NCBI GenBank assembly: GCA_910585945.1
Contig: CAJUHZ010000044.1
Location: 1-20,983 of the forward strand
DNA from: an uncultured Bilophila sp.
Lineage (GTDB): Bacteria; Desulfobacterota; Desulfovibrionia; Desulfovibrionales; Desulfovibrionaceae
DNA: 20,983 nucleotides
Reading direction: 5' to 3'
A program made the position numbers and the translations under genes. The notes beneath the pieces are model-generated. The model did not search any database. It saw nothing but the letters and a program-made list of their open reading frames with translations, and was not told the origin of the DNA. Positions 1 through 7,092 of the stretch are shown piece after piece (the stretch's first letter is position 1; each line of letters starts with the position of its first letter).

Positions 1-37
1 CCCGTTTTGGAAGCACCATATATTCATATCCTTATTT

Positions 38-66
38 TTGCAATTAGGCACTAGCTTGGGTATAAG
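38..66 (+). promoter_or_regulatory. sigma70-type promoter upstream of the aminotransferase
   Basis: TTGCAA (38-43) and TATAAG (61-66) are separated by exactly 17 bases, matching the -35/-10 consensus at 4/6 and 5/6. Transcription would start near 73 and leave a leader of about 210 bases before the start codon at 286. I see no recognised riboswitch in that leader. The only structure noticed is a GGCGT/ACGCC pair (around 81 and 137), which is too short to interpret. Confidence 0.5.
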
Positions 67-285
67 CAGCAGGGGAAGTTTGGCGTCAGACAGAGAAGGC
101 ATACCCCCCACCAAAAATGTGACCTGCGCTGTATCACGCCAGACTGACACGGTTCCTGCGTGCCGTCCGCGCATGTGGCGGTAATCCCGTTCGGCGGCAG
201 GGCCGATTTACACGGCGCGGCGAACCTGCTATGCCGAAACCGCGTTTTTCCACAGTCGTTATACGCACAACCGGGAGAGCCTCAT

Positions 286-1458
286 ATGGAGACCGCGCGA
301 AGAATGTCGGGGATCAAACCGTCCGCCACCCTTGCCATGAACGCCAAAACACTTGAATTGCGGGCACGCGGTGTGGCCGTGACCAGTCTTGCCGTGGGCG
401 AGCCGGATTTCCCCACGCCGGCCCATATCCGGGAAGCGGCATGTGCAGCCATTGCCGAGGGCTTTACCCGCTATACCGCCGTGGCCGGCATTCCCGAACT
501 GCGCGAGGCGGTGGCCGGTTATTACCGTCGCTGTTACGGCGTTACGGCCGATCCGGCCTGCGTCATCATCGAAAACGGCGGCAAGCAGGCGCTGTACAAT
601 CTTTTCCTTGCGCTGCTCAACCCCGGTGACGAAGTGCTTGTGCCCTCACCCTACTGGGTGAGCTATCCGGACATGGTCCGTCTGGCCGAAGGCGTGCCCG
701 TGCCGGTGGCCGCGCCGGCCAGCCGCGGCTTCAAGGTTTCCCCCGCCGATCTCGAGGCGGCGAGAACGTCGAAAACCCGCGTCCTGGTGTTCAATTCTCC
801 GTCCAATCCCACCGGCGCGTGCTACTCCCGCCCCGAGAGCGACGCGATCATGCAATGGGCGCTGGATCACGGGATCTTTGTCATTGCCGATGAAATCTAC
901 GATCAGCTTGTTTACCCGCCGGCACAGCCGGCATCCGTCTCCATCTGGTGGGAGAAATACCCCGAGCGTTTCGCCATCGCCAACGGGCTTTCCAAAAGTT
1001 TCGCCATGACGGGCTGGCGGGTGGGGCATACCCTGGCGCACCCCGATCTGATCAAGGCGATTTCGCAGGTACAGGGGCAAACCACCGCCAATGTCTGTTC
1101 CATAGCCCAAAAGGCGGCGGCCGCCGCTCTGGCAGGCTCGTATGATTGCGTGGCCGAAATGCGCGCCGCGTTTCAGCGCCGTCGCGACATGGCCCATGCG
1201 GAAATCGCCTCCTGGCCGGGCGTCGTCTGCCCCAGACCGGATGGGGCCTTTTATCTCTTTGCCGACATTTCCGCGCTGCTCACGCCCGATCTTCCGGATG
1301 CGGGAGCGCTCTGCGCTTTCCTGCTGGAAAAGGCCCGTGTGGCGATCATGCCTGGCGACGCCTTTGGCGCGCCGGGGTGCGTGCGGCTTTCCTATGCCGT
1401 GTCGGATGAAGCGCTCATGGACGCGCTGGGGCGCATTCGCTCTGCGTTGTTCGGCTGA
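286..1458 (+). CDS. class I/II PLP-dependent aminotransferase (aspartate aminotransferase-like)
   Basis: 390 aa, the usual size for the fold-type I aspartate/aromatic aminotransferase group. The start at 286 is preferred over an in-frame ATG at 160: GGGAGAG sits six bases upstream, and the family N-terminus begins here (SGIKPSATLAMNAK). Visible family residues are SPSNPTG with Asn174, Asp202 and Tyr205 in ADEIYDQLVYPP (Asp binds the PLP ring nitrogen), the Schiff-base Lys237 in NGLSKSFAMTGWR, and a C-terminal Arg in VRLSYAVS that normally holds the substrate alpha-carboxylate. It transfers an amino group from an amino acid to a 2-oxoacid in the cytoplasm. The exact substrate cannot be read from sequence. 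It is monocistronic and is separated by about 560 bases from the TRAP operon on the opposite strand. It is not the class III type used by known taurine:pyruvate aminotransferases, so a sulfonate role is not supported by family. Confidence 0.9.
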   Translation: METARRMSGIKPSATLAMNAKTLELRARGVAVTSLAVGEPDFPTPAHIREAACAAIAEGFTRYTAVAGIPELREAVAGYYRRCYGVTADPACVIIENGGKQALYNLFLALLNPGDEVLVPSPYWVSYPDMVRLAEGVPVPVAAPASRGFKVSPADLEAARTSKTRVLVFNSPSNPTGACYSRPESDAIMQWALDHGIFVIADEIYDQLVYPPAQPASVSIWWEKYPERFAIANGLSKSFAMTGWRVGHTLAHPDLIKAISQVQGQTTANVCSIAQKAAAAALAGSYDCVAEMRAAFQRRRDMAHAEIASWPGVVCPRPDGAFYLFADISALLTPDLPDAGALCAFLLEKARVAIMPGDAFGAPGCVRLSYAVSDEALMDALGRIRSALFG

Positions 1459-1485
1459 TATCTGGCGGGATCGCTGTATTGGCGC

Positions 1486-1503
1486 TGTGGGGCGCTCCCC
1501 ACA
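1486..1503 (+). terminator. hairpin after the aminotransferase
   Basis: TGTGGGG-CGCT-CCCCACA forms a perfect 7-bp stem with a 4-base loop, 27 bases after the stop codon. No T-run follows, so it is a weak or Rho-assisted terminator, or an mRNA 3' end stabiliser. Confidence 0.4.
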
Positions 1504-1706
1504 CCCCGCCGGAGGAGAGGAAATGATGCGCTGCTGTCTTCATCCGTAAGGTTCAAAGATTCACCTAACGGCTGAAGCTTCCCCCGGCCCTCTCGGTTGC
1601 GCTGGCCACTGGGGGGGCGGGGGAATCTTCCCTCTCGTAGAATCATGCGTGCACGGCTACCCTCCGGCCCCAAGCGTCGGCACGGTGGAAAAAGGAGGGC
1701 GCCGCC

Positions 1707-1766
1707 ATGCGGAGACGTGTTTTCGTCCTGCTTGTCGCTGTGGTTTGTCCTCTTGCTGGCGTCTGA
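1707..1766 (+). CDS. possible 19-aa hydrophobic peptide
   Basis: The reading frame encodes MRRRVFVLLVAVVCPLAGV: three arginines, then an uninterrupted hydrophobic segment. AAAGGAGGG (1691-1699) sits upstream at good spacing. Its size and shape resemble short type I toxin peptides such as the Ibs family, or a truncated signal peptide, but there is no sequence-level match I can claim. It lies inside the inverted-repeat unit and is followed by a strong hairpin. Alternatives are a regulatory leader peptide or a chance frame. Low confidence that it is expressed. Confidence 0.3.
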   Translation: MRRRVFVLLVAVVCPLAGV

Positions 1767-1781
1767 CGCCATGTGAGAGTT

Positions 1782-1810
1782 GACCCGGCCCATCGTAAGT
1801 GGGCCGGGTC
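1782..1810 (+). terminator. 11-bp GC-rich hairpin
   Basis: GACCCGGCCCA pairs perfectly with TGGGCCGGGTC around the 7-base loop TCGTAAG. No T-run follows on either strand, so it may be a structured RNA end rather than a classical intrinsic terminator. It begins 16 bases after the stop of the 19-codon frame. Confidence 0.4.
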
Positions 1811-2020
1811 GTAAAATGGAGTCCCGTTAAGGTAGCCGTGCACGGGGGCGCAAACCGCGTCGTGCCAGCCCCGGTTTCTGTTCCCGGCAGGAACCGGGAT
1901 TCACTTTCAAGAGAACTCCTCAATGTGATTCTGGCAAGATCCCTTGTGCCGTCATGCCCACGCAGGCTGTAACTCGTTCTGCGGCAGGTCCGATGCATGG
2001 CGGCGAAGCTGCGTTCCTCC

Positions 2021-3274
2021 TTACAACAGGAACAGCGACAGGGAAGGAATAAACGCGATGGAAAACCACACTGTCAGTAATGCCGCCAGATAAAACGGAA
2101 CATGGCGGAGCAGCCGGTTGTAGGGCAGCCCTGTCACGGTGCTGACCACAAAGAGGTTCAGGCCAAACGGCGGCGTGATGAAGCCTATGGCCGTGCCCAC
2201 AAGCAGGACCATGGCGAACTGAATGGGGTTGATGCCGGCCGCGGCCGCCACGGGCGCGAGAATGGGCGCGAAAATCGTCACCACCGGCACGCTTTCCAGA
2301 ACCATCCCGGCCAGGAAAATGATCAGCATGGAACACAGCAGGACGCCGGTGTACCCCATGCCGCCGAAAAGATCGTTCATGATCGTGGATATGCCCAGAG
2401 AAGAAAGCACCTGCTGCATGGCCATGGAGACCGCCACAAGCGGGGCCACCATTCCGACCATCTTCCCGGAACTGAACAGAATTTCCGGAAGATTGCGCAG
2501 ATGCAGCTCGCGCGTGACCAGCAGTCCGGCGAAAAAGCAGAAGCCGACGCAGATTGCGGCGGATTCCGTGGGCGAAAAGGCTCCGCTGGAAATACCGAAC
2601 ATGATCACGAAAATGGCGATGAACCCAAGGTACGCCTGAGCGCCCGCCCGGACAGCCTTCACCGGGCTGAAGGGAACCAGTTTGCCCCACTTGTTGCGCC
2701 ATGCCGTGACAAAACACACAAGCATCATGCCCAGAATCATGAGCACGCCCGGCGCAACACCCGCGGTGAAGAGATCGTTGATCGAAAGATTGGTCAGAAA
2801 GCCGTAGGTGATGAACAGAATGGACGGCGGGATGATGATCCCCACCGTGCCGCCGGAAGCGATGGTCACGGCGGAAAATTCCGGATCGTACCCGTCGTCC
2901 TTCATCTGGGGATGCATGATGGCCCCGATGGTGGCGGCGGTGGCCGCGTTCGAGCCGGATATGGCGGCAAAGGCCCCGCACGCCCCCAGCGTCGCCATGC
3001 CGAAACCGCCGCGCATCCAGCCGAGGCAGGCATGGGCAAAGGCCGTCAGCTTGCGGGCAATGCCCGCCGCGTTGATCAGATCGCCCGTCAGGATGAACAG
3101 GGGCATGGCAAGCAGGGCAAAGGCGTTCAATCCTTCAAACAGCGTCACGCCGAAATTGGCCAGGGGCATGTCGATGACAAGGCTTATCCCCACCGACCAC
3201 AAACCGAGGACGACAAGAACAGGCGAGCCTATGAGAAACAGGAGCACGCACACCAGGCTGATAAGAGCAATCAT
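2021..3274 (-). CDS. dctM: TRAP transporter large membrane subunit (DctM)
   Basis: 417 aa, the usual DctM length, and almost entirely hydrophobic with about 12 predicted membrane segments. Family signatures visible are the conserved AAISGSNAATAATIGAI stretch near residue 105, GTVGIIIPPSILFI near 145, and FITPPFGLNLFV near the C-terminus. It is the ion-coupled permease of a tripartite ATP-independent periplasmic transporter, working with the Q subunit in the inner membrane and taking substrate from the P protein. The start ATG overlaps the stop of dctQ by four bases (ATGA), indicating translational coupling. It is the last gene of the minus-strand amidohydrolase-P-Q-M operon. TRAP systems carry carboxylates or sulfonates; the substrate is not readable from this subunit. 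Confidence 0.95.
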   Translation of the reverse strand: MIALISLVCVLLFLIGSPVLVVLGLWSVGISLVIDMPLANFGVTLFEGLNAFALLAMPLFILTGDLINAAGIARKLTAFAHACLGWMRGGFGMATLGACGAFAAISGSNAATAATIGAIMHPQMKDDGYDPEFSAVTIASGGTVGIIIPPSILFITYGFLTNLSINDLFTAGVAPGVLMILGMMLVCFVTAWRNKWGKLVPFSPVKAVRAGAQAYLGFIAIFVIMFGISSGAFSPTESAAICVGFCFFAGLLVTRELHLRNLPEILFSSGKMVGMVAPLVAVSMAMQQVLSSLGISTIMNDLFGGMGYTGVLLCSMLIIFLAGMVLESVPVVTIFAPILAPVAAAAGINPIQFAMVLLVGTAIGFITPPFGLNLFVVSTVTGLPYNRLLRHVPFYLAALLTVWFSIAFIPSLSLFLL

Positions 3275-3801
3275 GACGTTTCTCCTCCATTGGGCGGAAG
3301 CGTGCCCCGCATTTCGGCCAGAAAAATCCGGGTGTCCTCAACAAGGTTTTGCGAGACGCGGAAGAAAATCAGCGCCCAGCCCACCGGGGTTACGGCGATG
3401 AAATACCAGGTCATGATTTCCGTCCCGAGGACCATGGAAAAATTGTCCCTGTTGATCTGCACCTGCTCCGTGGTCACATACATGACGATGACGGCCAGGG
3501 TAACCCATGCCGCATAATCGACGACTGCACAGAGGTAGCGCATCCTTGGCCCCATAGCCGAGCGCAGGGCTTCAAAACGCAGATGCGTTCTGACCTTGAC
3601 GTTGTAGGAAGCGCCAATCCACGCCAGGATGAGAAAGAGATAGATTGGAATCTGTGTGCTCCACGGCGCCTGTATATGGAAGAAAAAGCGTTTGATGACT
3701 TCCACAAAGATAATGGCCGCCATCATGAAATAGGCGCTGATGATGATTGCCTTTTCGATGTTGTCATCCAGAAATCTGAGTATTCGTTTCAACAGCAGCA
3801 T
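3271..3801 (-). CDS. dctQ: TRAP transporter small membrane subunit (DctQ)
   Basis: 176 aa with four hydrophobic segments (around residues 17-35, 47-65, 88-108 and 130-150), the standard DctQ design. EVIKRFFFHIQAPWSTQIPIYLFLILAWIGASYNVK carries the typical WxxE/Q-like and aromatic features of the family (quoted as a region, roughly residues 34-69). The start is placed at the ATG before LLLKRILRFLDDN, where a GGGGGAA ribosome-binding site lies just upstream. A longer in-frame start 25 codons earlier would add a charged, non-family segment, so I rejected it. It overlaps dctM by four bases and lies 62 bases after dctP. It forms the membrane complex with DctM. Confidence 0.9.
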   Translation of the reverse strand: MLLLKRILRFLDDNIEKAIIISAYFMMAAIIFVEVIKRFFFHIQAPWSTQIPIYLFLILAWIGASYNVKVRTHLRFEALRSAMGPRMRYLCAVVDYAAWVTLAVIVMYVTTEQVQINRDNFSMVLGTEIMTWYFIAVTPVGWALIFFRVSQNLVEDTRIFLAEMRGTLPPNGGETS

Positions 3802-3824
3802 AGTTCCCCCGTTGTTTCTTCCCT

Positions 3825-3854
3825 GCTCGCCCCCGGCCGTGCGCCGGGGGGAGC
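3825..3854 (-). promoter_or_regulatory. strong hairpin between dctP and dctQ
   Basis: A 12-bp GC-rich stem with one bulged base (3829) and a short loop (around 3837-3843) lies just after the dctP stop. There is no T-run. Such P/Q-junction hairpins can stabilise the dctP mRNA or attenuate read-through so that binding protein exceeds membrane subunits. The role here is inferred from position. Confidence 0.5.
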
Positions 3855-3863
3855 GTGCCGCGC

Positions 3864-5120
3864 CTATTCCTTCCACCAGCGGCGGGGTTCAACCGTGTCG
3901 GCCCGCATATCCGCGGGAATTTCATGCGCGATGTTGTATATCTCGGTATACACGTCGATGCCGCCGGCCATTTTGTTGAGGCGTTCGCGCCAGACGGCCC
4001 AGGGGTCGGGGTTGGTTTTGGGGGAGGCCATTTCTTCGCACTTTTTCTTTTCCTCGGGGCTGAAGAAGGAGACCCGCACCCCGCCCTTGTCAAACTCCGT
4101 GCCGGCCACGGGCGGCATCGTCGCCCCGGTGAAATTCGCCATTGTGGACTCGTTCAGTCCCTGAATGTACGACTGCGTGTAGTAGGCGGATTCCATGACC
4201 ATGTCCTGCATGGCCGGATCGAGCTTGTCGAAGACCTTGGCCGACATGGCGGTGTGCATGGTCCCGGGGAAAAACTCCAGCCCGACCATCTGGGAGGTTA
4301 CCGAAACCATGTTGGCCATGGGAATGGCGTTGGCGATGCTTTCCTGACCGTCGATCAGGCCCTGCCGCAGGGCGTCGTAGGTTTCTTCCCACGCTACAGG
4401 AACCGGGTTCAGGCCGAGCAGCTTCATGGTGATGATGCCAAGCTGCGTGCCGGTAGAGCGGTTTTTGGTCCCCTGGAGCTGTTCAATGGAGGTGATCAGC
4501 GGCTTGTCCTTGAATTTCAACCCCATGAACAGGTTGCGCATTTCCACGCCGGAAAAGAGGAAGTGAATCCCGTGGCGCTGGCGCAACGGCTCCCTGAGCA
4601 GCTTGTTGCTGCGCGGATCATAAAGAAAGTAGTATATCGACGCGCGGCTGGGGAACATGTAGGCGAAATCGAGAACATTGTAGTACGGCGCGGCCCCCGA
4701 AGCGTTCTGGGTGGCGGAACCGAAAATGTCGATGATGCCTTGCTGGCACTTGGAAACCCCGTTCACTTCCGTGGAGATCTGATTCGCGCCGATGTATTCG
4801 ATGCGCATGGCCCCGTCGGACCGTTCTTCGAGGTCCCGGCAGAAATCCAGAAAGCCGATCCGGTTCATGAGCAGCCCGCGAGGGTCCTTGTCCGCCCCGC
4901 CAAACTTCAGCGTGTACTTGGCCGGGGTCTTGTAGCGTTTTTCATACACGCTGTTGGCTGCCTGGGCCAGACGGGGCGCTGTGATGACGCCAGCCATTCC
5001 CGCCGCGGCCAGGACCGTGGAGGTCACACCGAACATACTGGAAATTTTGAGAAAATCTCGTCTTGAAACCTGCAGGCGCTGTCTGATGTTCTGCTTTTCG
5101 GATACTGGATTGTTTTGCAT
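3864..5120 (-). CDS. dctP: TRAP transporter substrate-binding protein (DctP family), Tat-exported
   Basis: 418 aa. The start at 5120 has an AGGAG site seven bases upstream. A frame opening 11 codons earlier lacks this. The N-terminus carries a twin-arginine signal: SRRDFLK at residues 19-25, a hydrophobic stretch (about 28-48) and a likely cleavage after AQA near residue 54. The mature part follows the DctP fold: YTLKFGGAD at the start, then repeated segments such as WEETYDALRQGLIDGQE that match the hinge/binding region of TRAP receptors. The protein captures substrate in the periplasm and delivers it to DctQM. Tat export suggests folding before export. It is 32 bases downstream of the amidohydrolase gene, so the two are cotranscribed. 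The substrate is unknown; organic acids and sulfonates are both possible. Confidence 0.93.
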   Translation of the reverse strand: MQNNPVSEKQNIRQRLQVSRRDFLKISSMFGVTSTVLAAAGMAGVITAPRLAQAANSVYEKRYKTPAKYTLKFGGADKDPRGLLMNRIGFLDFCRDLEERSDGAMRIEYIGANQISTEVNGVSKCQQGIIDIFGSATQNASGAAPYYNVLDFAYMFPSRASIYYFLYDPRSNKLLREPLRQRHGIHFLFSGVEMRNLFMGLKFKDKPLITSIEQLQGTKNRSTGTQLGIITMKLLGLNPVPVAWEETYDALRQGLIDGQESIANAIPMANMVSVTSQMVGLEFFPGTMHTAMSAKVFDKLDPAMQDMVMESAYYTQSYIQGLNESTMANFTGATMPPVAGTEFDKGGVRVSFFSPEEKKKCEEMASPKTNPDPWAVWRERLNKMAGGIDVYTEIYNIAHEIPADMRADTVEPRRWWKE

Positions 5121-5152
5121 GAGATGCTCCTGGTGAAAAAATCGCACAAGCA

Positions 5153-6784
5153 TTATGCCTGGCGGTAAACCTCCCGTCCGCCCACAATGGTGGCCACGAC
5201 GGGAATATCCTTTATTTCATCGGCCGGAACGGCCAGCGGGTTGCGTTCGAGAATGACGAAGTCGGCGTACTTGCCCGGAGCGAGCGATCCCTTGACGTGT
5301 TCCTCCCCGCTCAGAAAGGCCGCATCAATGGTGACGGCCCTGAGCGCGGCATGGACGCTGACGGCCTGATGCCGCCCGCGCGTCGCACCCGAGCGCGAGG
5401 TGCGCGTGACCGCGATCTGAACCTGCAACAGCGGATCCACCGGCAGGATTGGGCTGTCGGTATGCAGGTTGAAACGCAGTCCAAGCTGTTCCGCGTCAGC
5501 CAGCGGGCAAAAATCGTTCACCCGCTCTTCGCCCACTTCCCGCGCGTGGATCTCGTCCCAAAAGTACAGCGGAGCAGTGAAGAAACAGGGATAAACGCCG
5601 GCCCGGACCATGTGCGCAAGCTGGTTTCTTGTGGCATATTGGGCATGGATGATCAGATGCCGCGCGTCTGGCCGGGGCATGATGCGCTGGACCTTTTCGT
5701 ACGCCAGCAGCACGGTTTCGATGCCCGCATCGCCGTTGGCGTGAACGGCGATCTGCCATCCTCTCCGGTGCATGGGCAGAATCAGTTCCGCCAGTTCTTC
5801 CGGCGTGTACAGGTATTCGCCCCGGAAATCCGTTTCCCCTTCCCGCACATGCGCGTAGGGCTGGCTGAAGTAGCCGGTATGCGCCCGGGGATCGCCGTCG
5901 GCCCACAGCTTGGCCGCGCCCAGAGTGACCATGCCGCAGCCTGACAAGTCGCTCCCGGCCCTGGTGACGGGATAGGGGGCAAGCTTTTCAAGACTGTTGG
6001 CCCGGACGAACAGCACCGTGCGCAAGGGCAGGGAACCTTCCCGCGCGCATTGGAGAAAGAAGTCCGTGACGGCGTACCCCATTTCCGCATCCATGGGAGA
6101 AAACGCCGGCCCGCCCTGCGCCGTGGTGATTCCGGCGGCGGCGTACACCCGGCTTTCCGCCAGCAGGGCTTCCTTCATGTCGGCCGTAGTGCGCGGCGGC
6201 ACAAGGCGTCGGACCAGCGTCTGGGCGGGGATGCCCTCCAGCACGCCGTCAGGTTCGCCCGAGGGATCGTGCCCGATGAGCCCGCCGGGCGGGTTGGGCG
6301 TGTCCCGCGTGATCCCGGCAAGCCGCAGGGCCGTTGAGTTGGCATAGCCGGTATGACCGGTGACATGGCGCATGAAGAGCGGAACGTCCGGGCAGGCTTC
6401 ATCCAGTTCGCGCACTGTGGGCTGTCGCTTGTTGTTCACAAACTGCTCGTCAAAGCCGTACCCGATGACCCATTCGCCGGGGCGGCAGGTCCGCGCCCTG
6501 GCCGCAAGGCGATCCTTGAGTTCTTCCAGATCCTGCACGGCCGCGTCCACGCCGAACAGCCGGTTCATGCCGCCGGCGGGGAAATGGCTGTGCCCGTCGA
6601 TGAAGCCGGGCAGCAATGTCGCTCCGGCCAAATCCCGCAGCTTTGCCTTGCCCAGTACTGCCTGCACGTCGGGGAGCGCGCCGGCGCAGACGATTGTTCC
6701 GTCCCTCACCCCTATGGCCTCGGCAAAGGGGACATGCGCATCCATGGTAAGGATGGTTCCATTGGTGAAAATAGAGGCGGACAT
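5153..6784 (-). CDS. YtcJ-type metal-dependent amidohydrolase
   Basis: 543 aa, matching the Amidohydro_3/YtcJ family. The ATG at 6784 is chosen because AAGGAG lies seven bases upstream; a TTG eight codons earlier has no such site. Visible motifs are LLPGFIDGHSHF with His65 and His67 as first metal ligands, KLWADGDP in the middle (the Lys of the bridging strand), VHANGDAGI and LIIHAQY (further His ligands), and NLHTDSPI near the C-terminus. The C-terminal GSLAPGKYADFVILE is the usual beta-sandwich closing segment. There is no signal peptide, so it is cytoplasmic. It heads the TRAP operon, which suggests that it hydrolyses an imported compound, likely an amide or related C-N bond. The precise substrate cannot be assigned; YtcJ homologues are poorly characterised. 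Confidence 0.9.
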   Translation of the reverse strand: MSASIFTNGTILTMDAHVPFAEAIGVRDGTIVCAGALPDVQAVLGKAKLRDLAGATLLPGFIDGHSHFPAGGMNRLFGVDAAVQDLEELKDRLAARARTCRPGEWVIGYGFDEQFVNNKRQPTVRELDEACPDVPLFMRHVTGHTGYANSTALRLAGITRDTPNPPGGLIGHDPSGEPDGVLEGIPAQTLVRRLVPPRTTADMKEALLAESRVYAAAGITTAQGGPAFSPMDAEMGYAVTDFFLQCAREGSLPLRTVLFVRANSLEKLAPYPVTRAGSDLSGCGMVTLGAAKLWADGDPRAHTGYFSQPYAHVREGETDFRGEYLYTPEELAELILPMHRRGWQIAVHANGDAGIETVLLAYEKVQRIMPRPDARHLIIHAQYATRNQLAHMVRAGVYPCFFTAPLYFWDEIHAREVGEERVNDFCPLADAEQLGLRFNLHTDSPILPVDPLLQVQIAVTRTSRSGATRGRHQAVSVHAALRAVTIDAAFLSGEEHVKGSLAPGKYADFVILERNPLAVPADEIKDIPVVATIVGGREVYRQA

Positions 6785-6823
6785 GCTGGTCTCCTTGTTG
6801 TCCGACAAACTTGTGAAAGTATA

Positions 6824-6839
6824 AACAAATACCGTGCCG
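6824..6839 (-). promoter_or_regulatory. candidate sigma54 promoter for the amidohydrolase-TRAP operon
   Basis: Read on the minus strand, CGGCACG-GTAT-TTGTT matches the sigma54 consensus TGGCACG-N4-TTGCW with mismatches at the first base and at the usual C of the -12 element. Transcription would begin near 6813, 29 bases before the start codon and just ahead of its AAGGAG site. The IHF site and TGCAAAC sites upstream fit activator-dependent control. Confidence 0.5.
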
Positions 6840-6843
6840 TTTT

Positions 6844-6864
6844 TTGATAAGTTTTATTTATCAA
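6844..6864. promoter_or_regulatory. AT-rich inverted repeat TTGATAA-N7-TTATCAA
   Basis: Perfect 7-bp arms lie at 6844-6850 and 6858-6864. The right arm merges with the consensus IHF site, so the repeat may simply be part of that. Otherwise it could be an operator for a dimeric regulator next to the leftward promoter. Confidence 0.35.
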
Positions 6865-6871
6865 TAGATTA
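6859..6871 (+). promoter_or_regulatory. IHF binding site
   Basis: TATCAATAGATTA fits the IHF consensus WATCAANNNNTTR at every position. It lies at about -46 to -58 of the proposed leftward sigma54 start, between that promoter and the TGCAAAC activator sites. This is the usual position for DNA bending in sigma54 systems. Confidence 0.5.
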
Positions 6872-6912
6872 TAATGGAAGATGCGGCTTGATCGCGCGTT
6901 TTGCTCCGGGGT

Positions 6913-6930
6913 GTTTTCCATAATGCAAAC
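6913..6930. promoter_or_regulatory. activator site (imperfect GTTTGCA-N4-TGCAAAC)
   Basis: GTTTTCC-ATAA-TGCAAAC matches the perfect palindrome upstream of the alcohol dehydrogenase (18258-18275). Including three flanking bases, 18 of 21 positions are identical. It sits at about -100 to -117 of the leftward start and about -145 to -162 of the rightward one, which is typical for an enhancer of an AAA+ activator. It is probably bound by the regulator encoded at 14021-15940. Confidence 0.5.
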
Positions 6931-6941
6931 AGGGCGGGGCG

Positions 6942-6995
6942 GTTTGTGCCCCAAAAACGTCCTCACGGCTTGACGGTCGGAGCAAATGTGCAAAC
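6942..6995. promoter_or_regulatory. additional half-sites GTTTGTG (6942-6948) and TGCAAAC (6989-6995)
   Basis: Both resemble single arms of the palindrome. The second is an exact half-site and lies where a -35 hexamer would be for the TATAAT at 7014-7019. They may provide extra contacts for the same activator, or separate control of a sigma70 promoter. Confidence 0.35.
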
Positions 6996-7013
6996 AGCCT
7001 GCCGTTACCGGAG

Positions 7014-7064
7014 TATAATAGCCAAAGATTCTTGAATATAGTTGCTATCGGCATGTTCCTTGAT
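7014..7064 (+). promoter_or_regulatory. candidate promoters for the rightward GRE operon
   Basis: Two possibilities are visible. First, a consensus -10 TATAAT at 7014-7019 without a good -35. Second, a sigma54-like CGGCATG-TTCC-TTGAT at 7049-7064, with a mismatch at the C of the -12 element. The latter would start transcription near 7075, 18 bases before the start codon at 7093. It mirrors the leftward promoter in form and in its distance from the shared activator sites. Confidence 0.4.
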
Positions 7065-7092
7065 GTGCCCCTCCCAAAACGGAGAGGAAGCC

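Larger units (their letters stand above)
1648..1844. repeat. 197-bp unit bounded by a perfect 14-bp inverted repeat
   Basis: CGTGCACGGCTACC (1648-1661) is the exact reverse complement of GGTAGCCGTGCACG (1831-1844). Between the arms lie a strong ribosome-binding site, a 19-codon reading frame (1707-1766) and an 11-bp hairpin (1782-1810). The unit could be a small non-autonomous element or an RNA whose ends pair. No flanking target duplication is evident. Confidence 0.55.
1459..2020. other. intergenic region without ordinary genes, rich in inverted repeats
   Basis: Neither strand holds a convincing longer gene between the aminotransferase and the 3' end of the TRAP operon. Structures seen are: the hairpin at 1486-1503; TTCCCCCG/CGGGGGAA (1579-1586 with 1618-1625), which competes with AAGATTC/GAATCTT (1556-1562 with 1623-1629); the 14-bp inverted repeat at 1648-1844 described separately; and CCCGGTT/AACCGGG (1870-1876 with 1892-1898). 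The density of palindromes suggests a repeat-derived or RNA-encoding stretch, but I recognise no family. Confidence 0.6.

Noticed and set aside
286..1458. Assigning the aminotransferase as taurine:pyruvate aminotransferase to complete a taurine pathway
   Set aside because: The motifs are those of the class I/II aspartate aminotransferase group, whereas known Tpa enzymes are class III. It also has its own sigma70-type promoter and none of the GRE regulon sites.
2102..3517. A 471-codon plus-strand frame opposite dctM/dctQ
   Set aside because: The product is rich in His/Arg/Gly/Gln as expected from the reverse of hydrophobic membrane codons; dctM is unmistakable on the minus strand.
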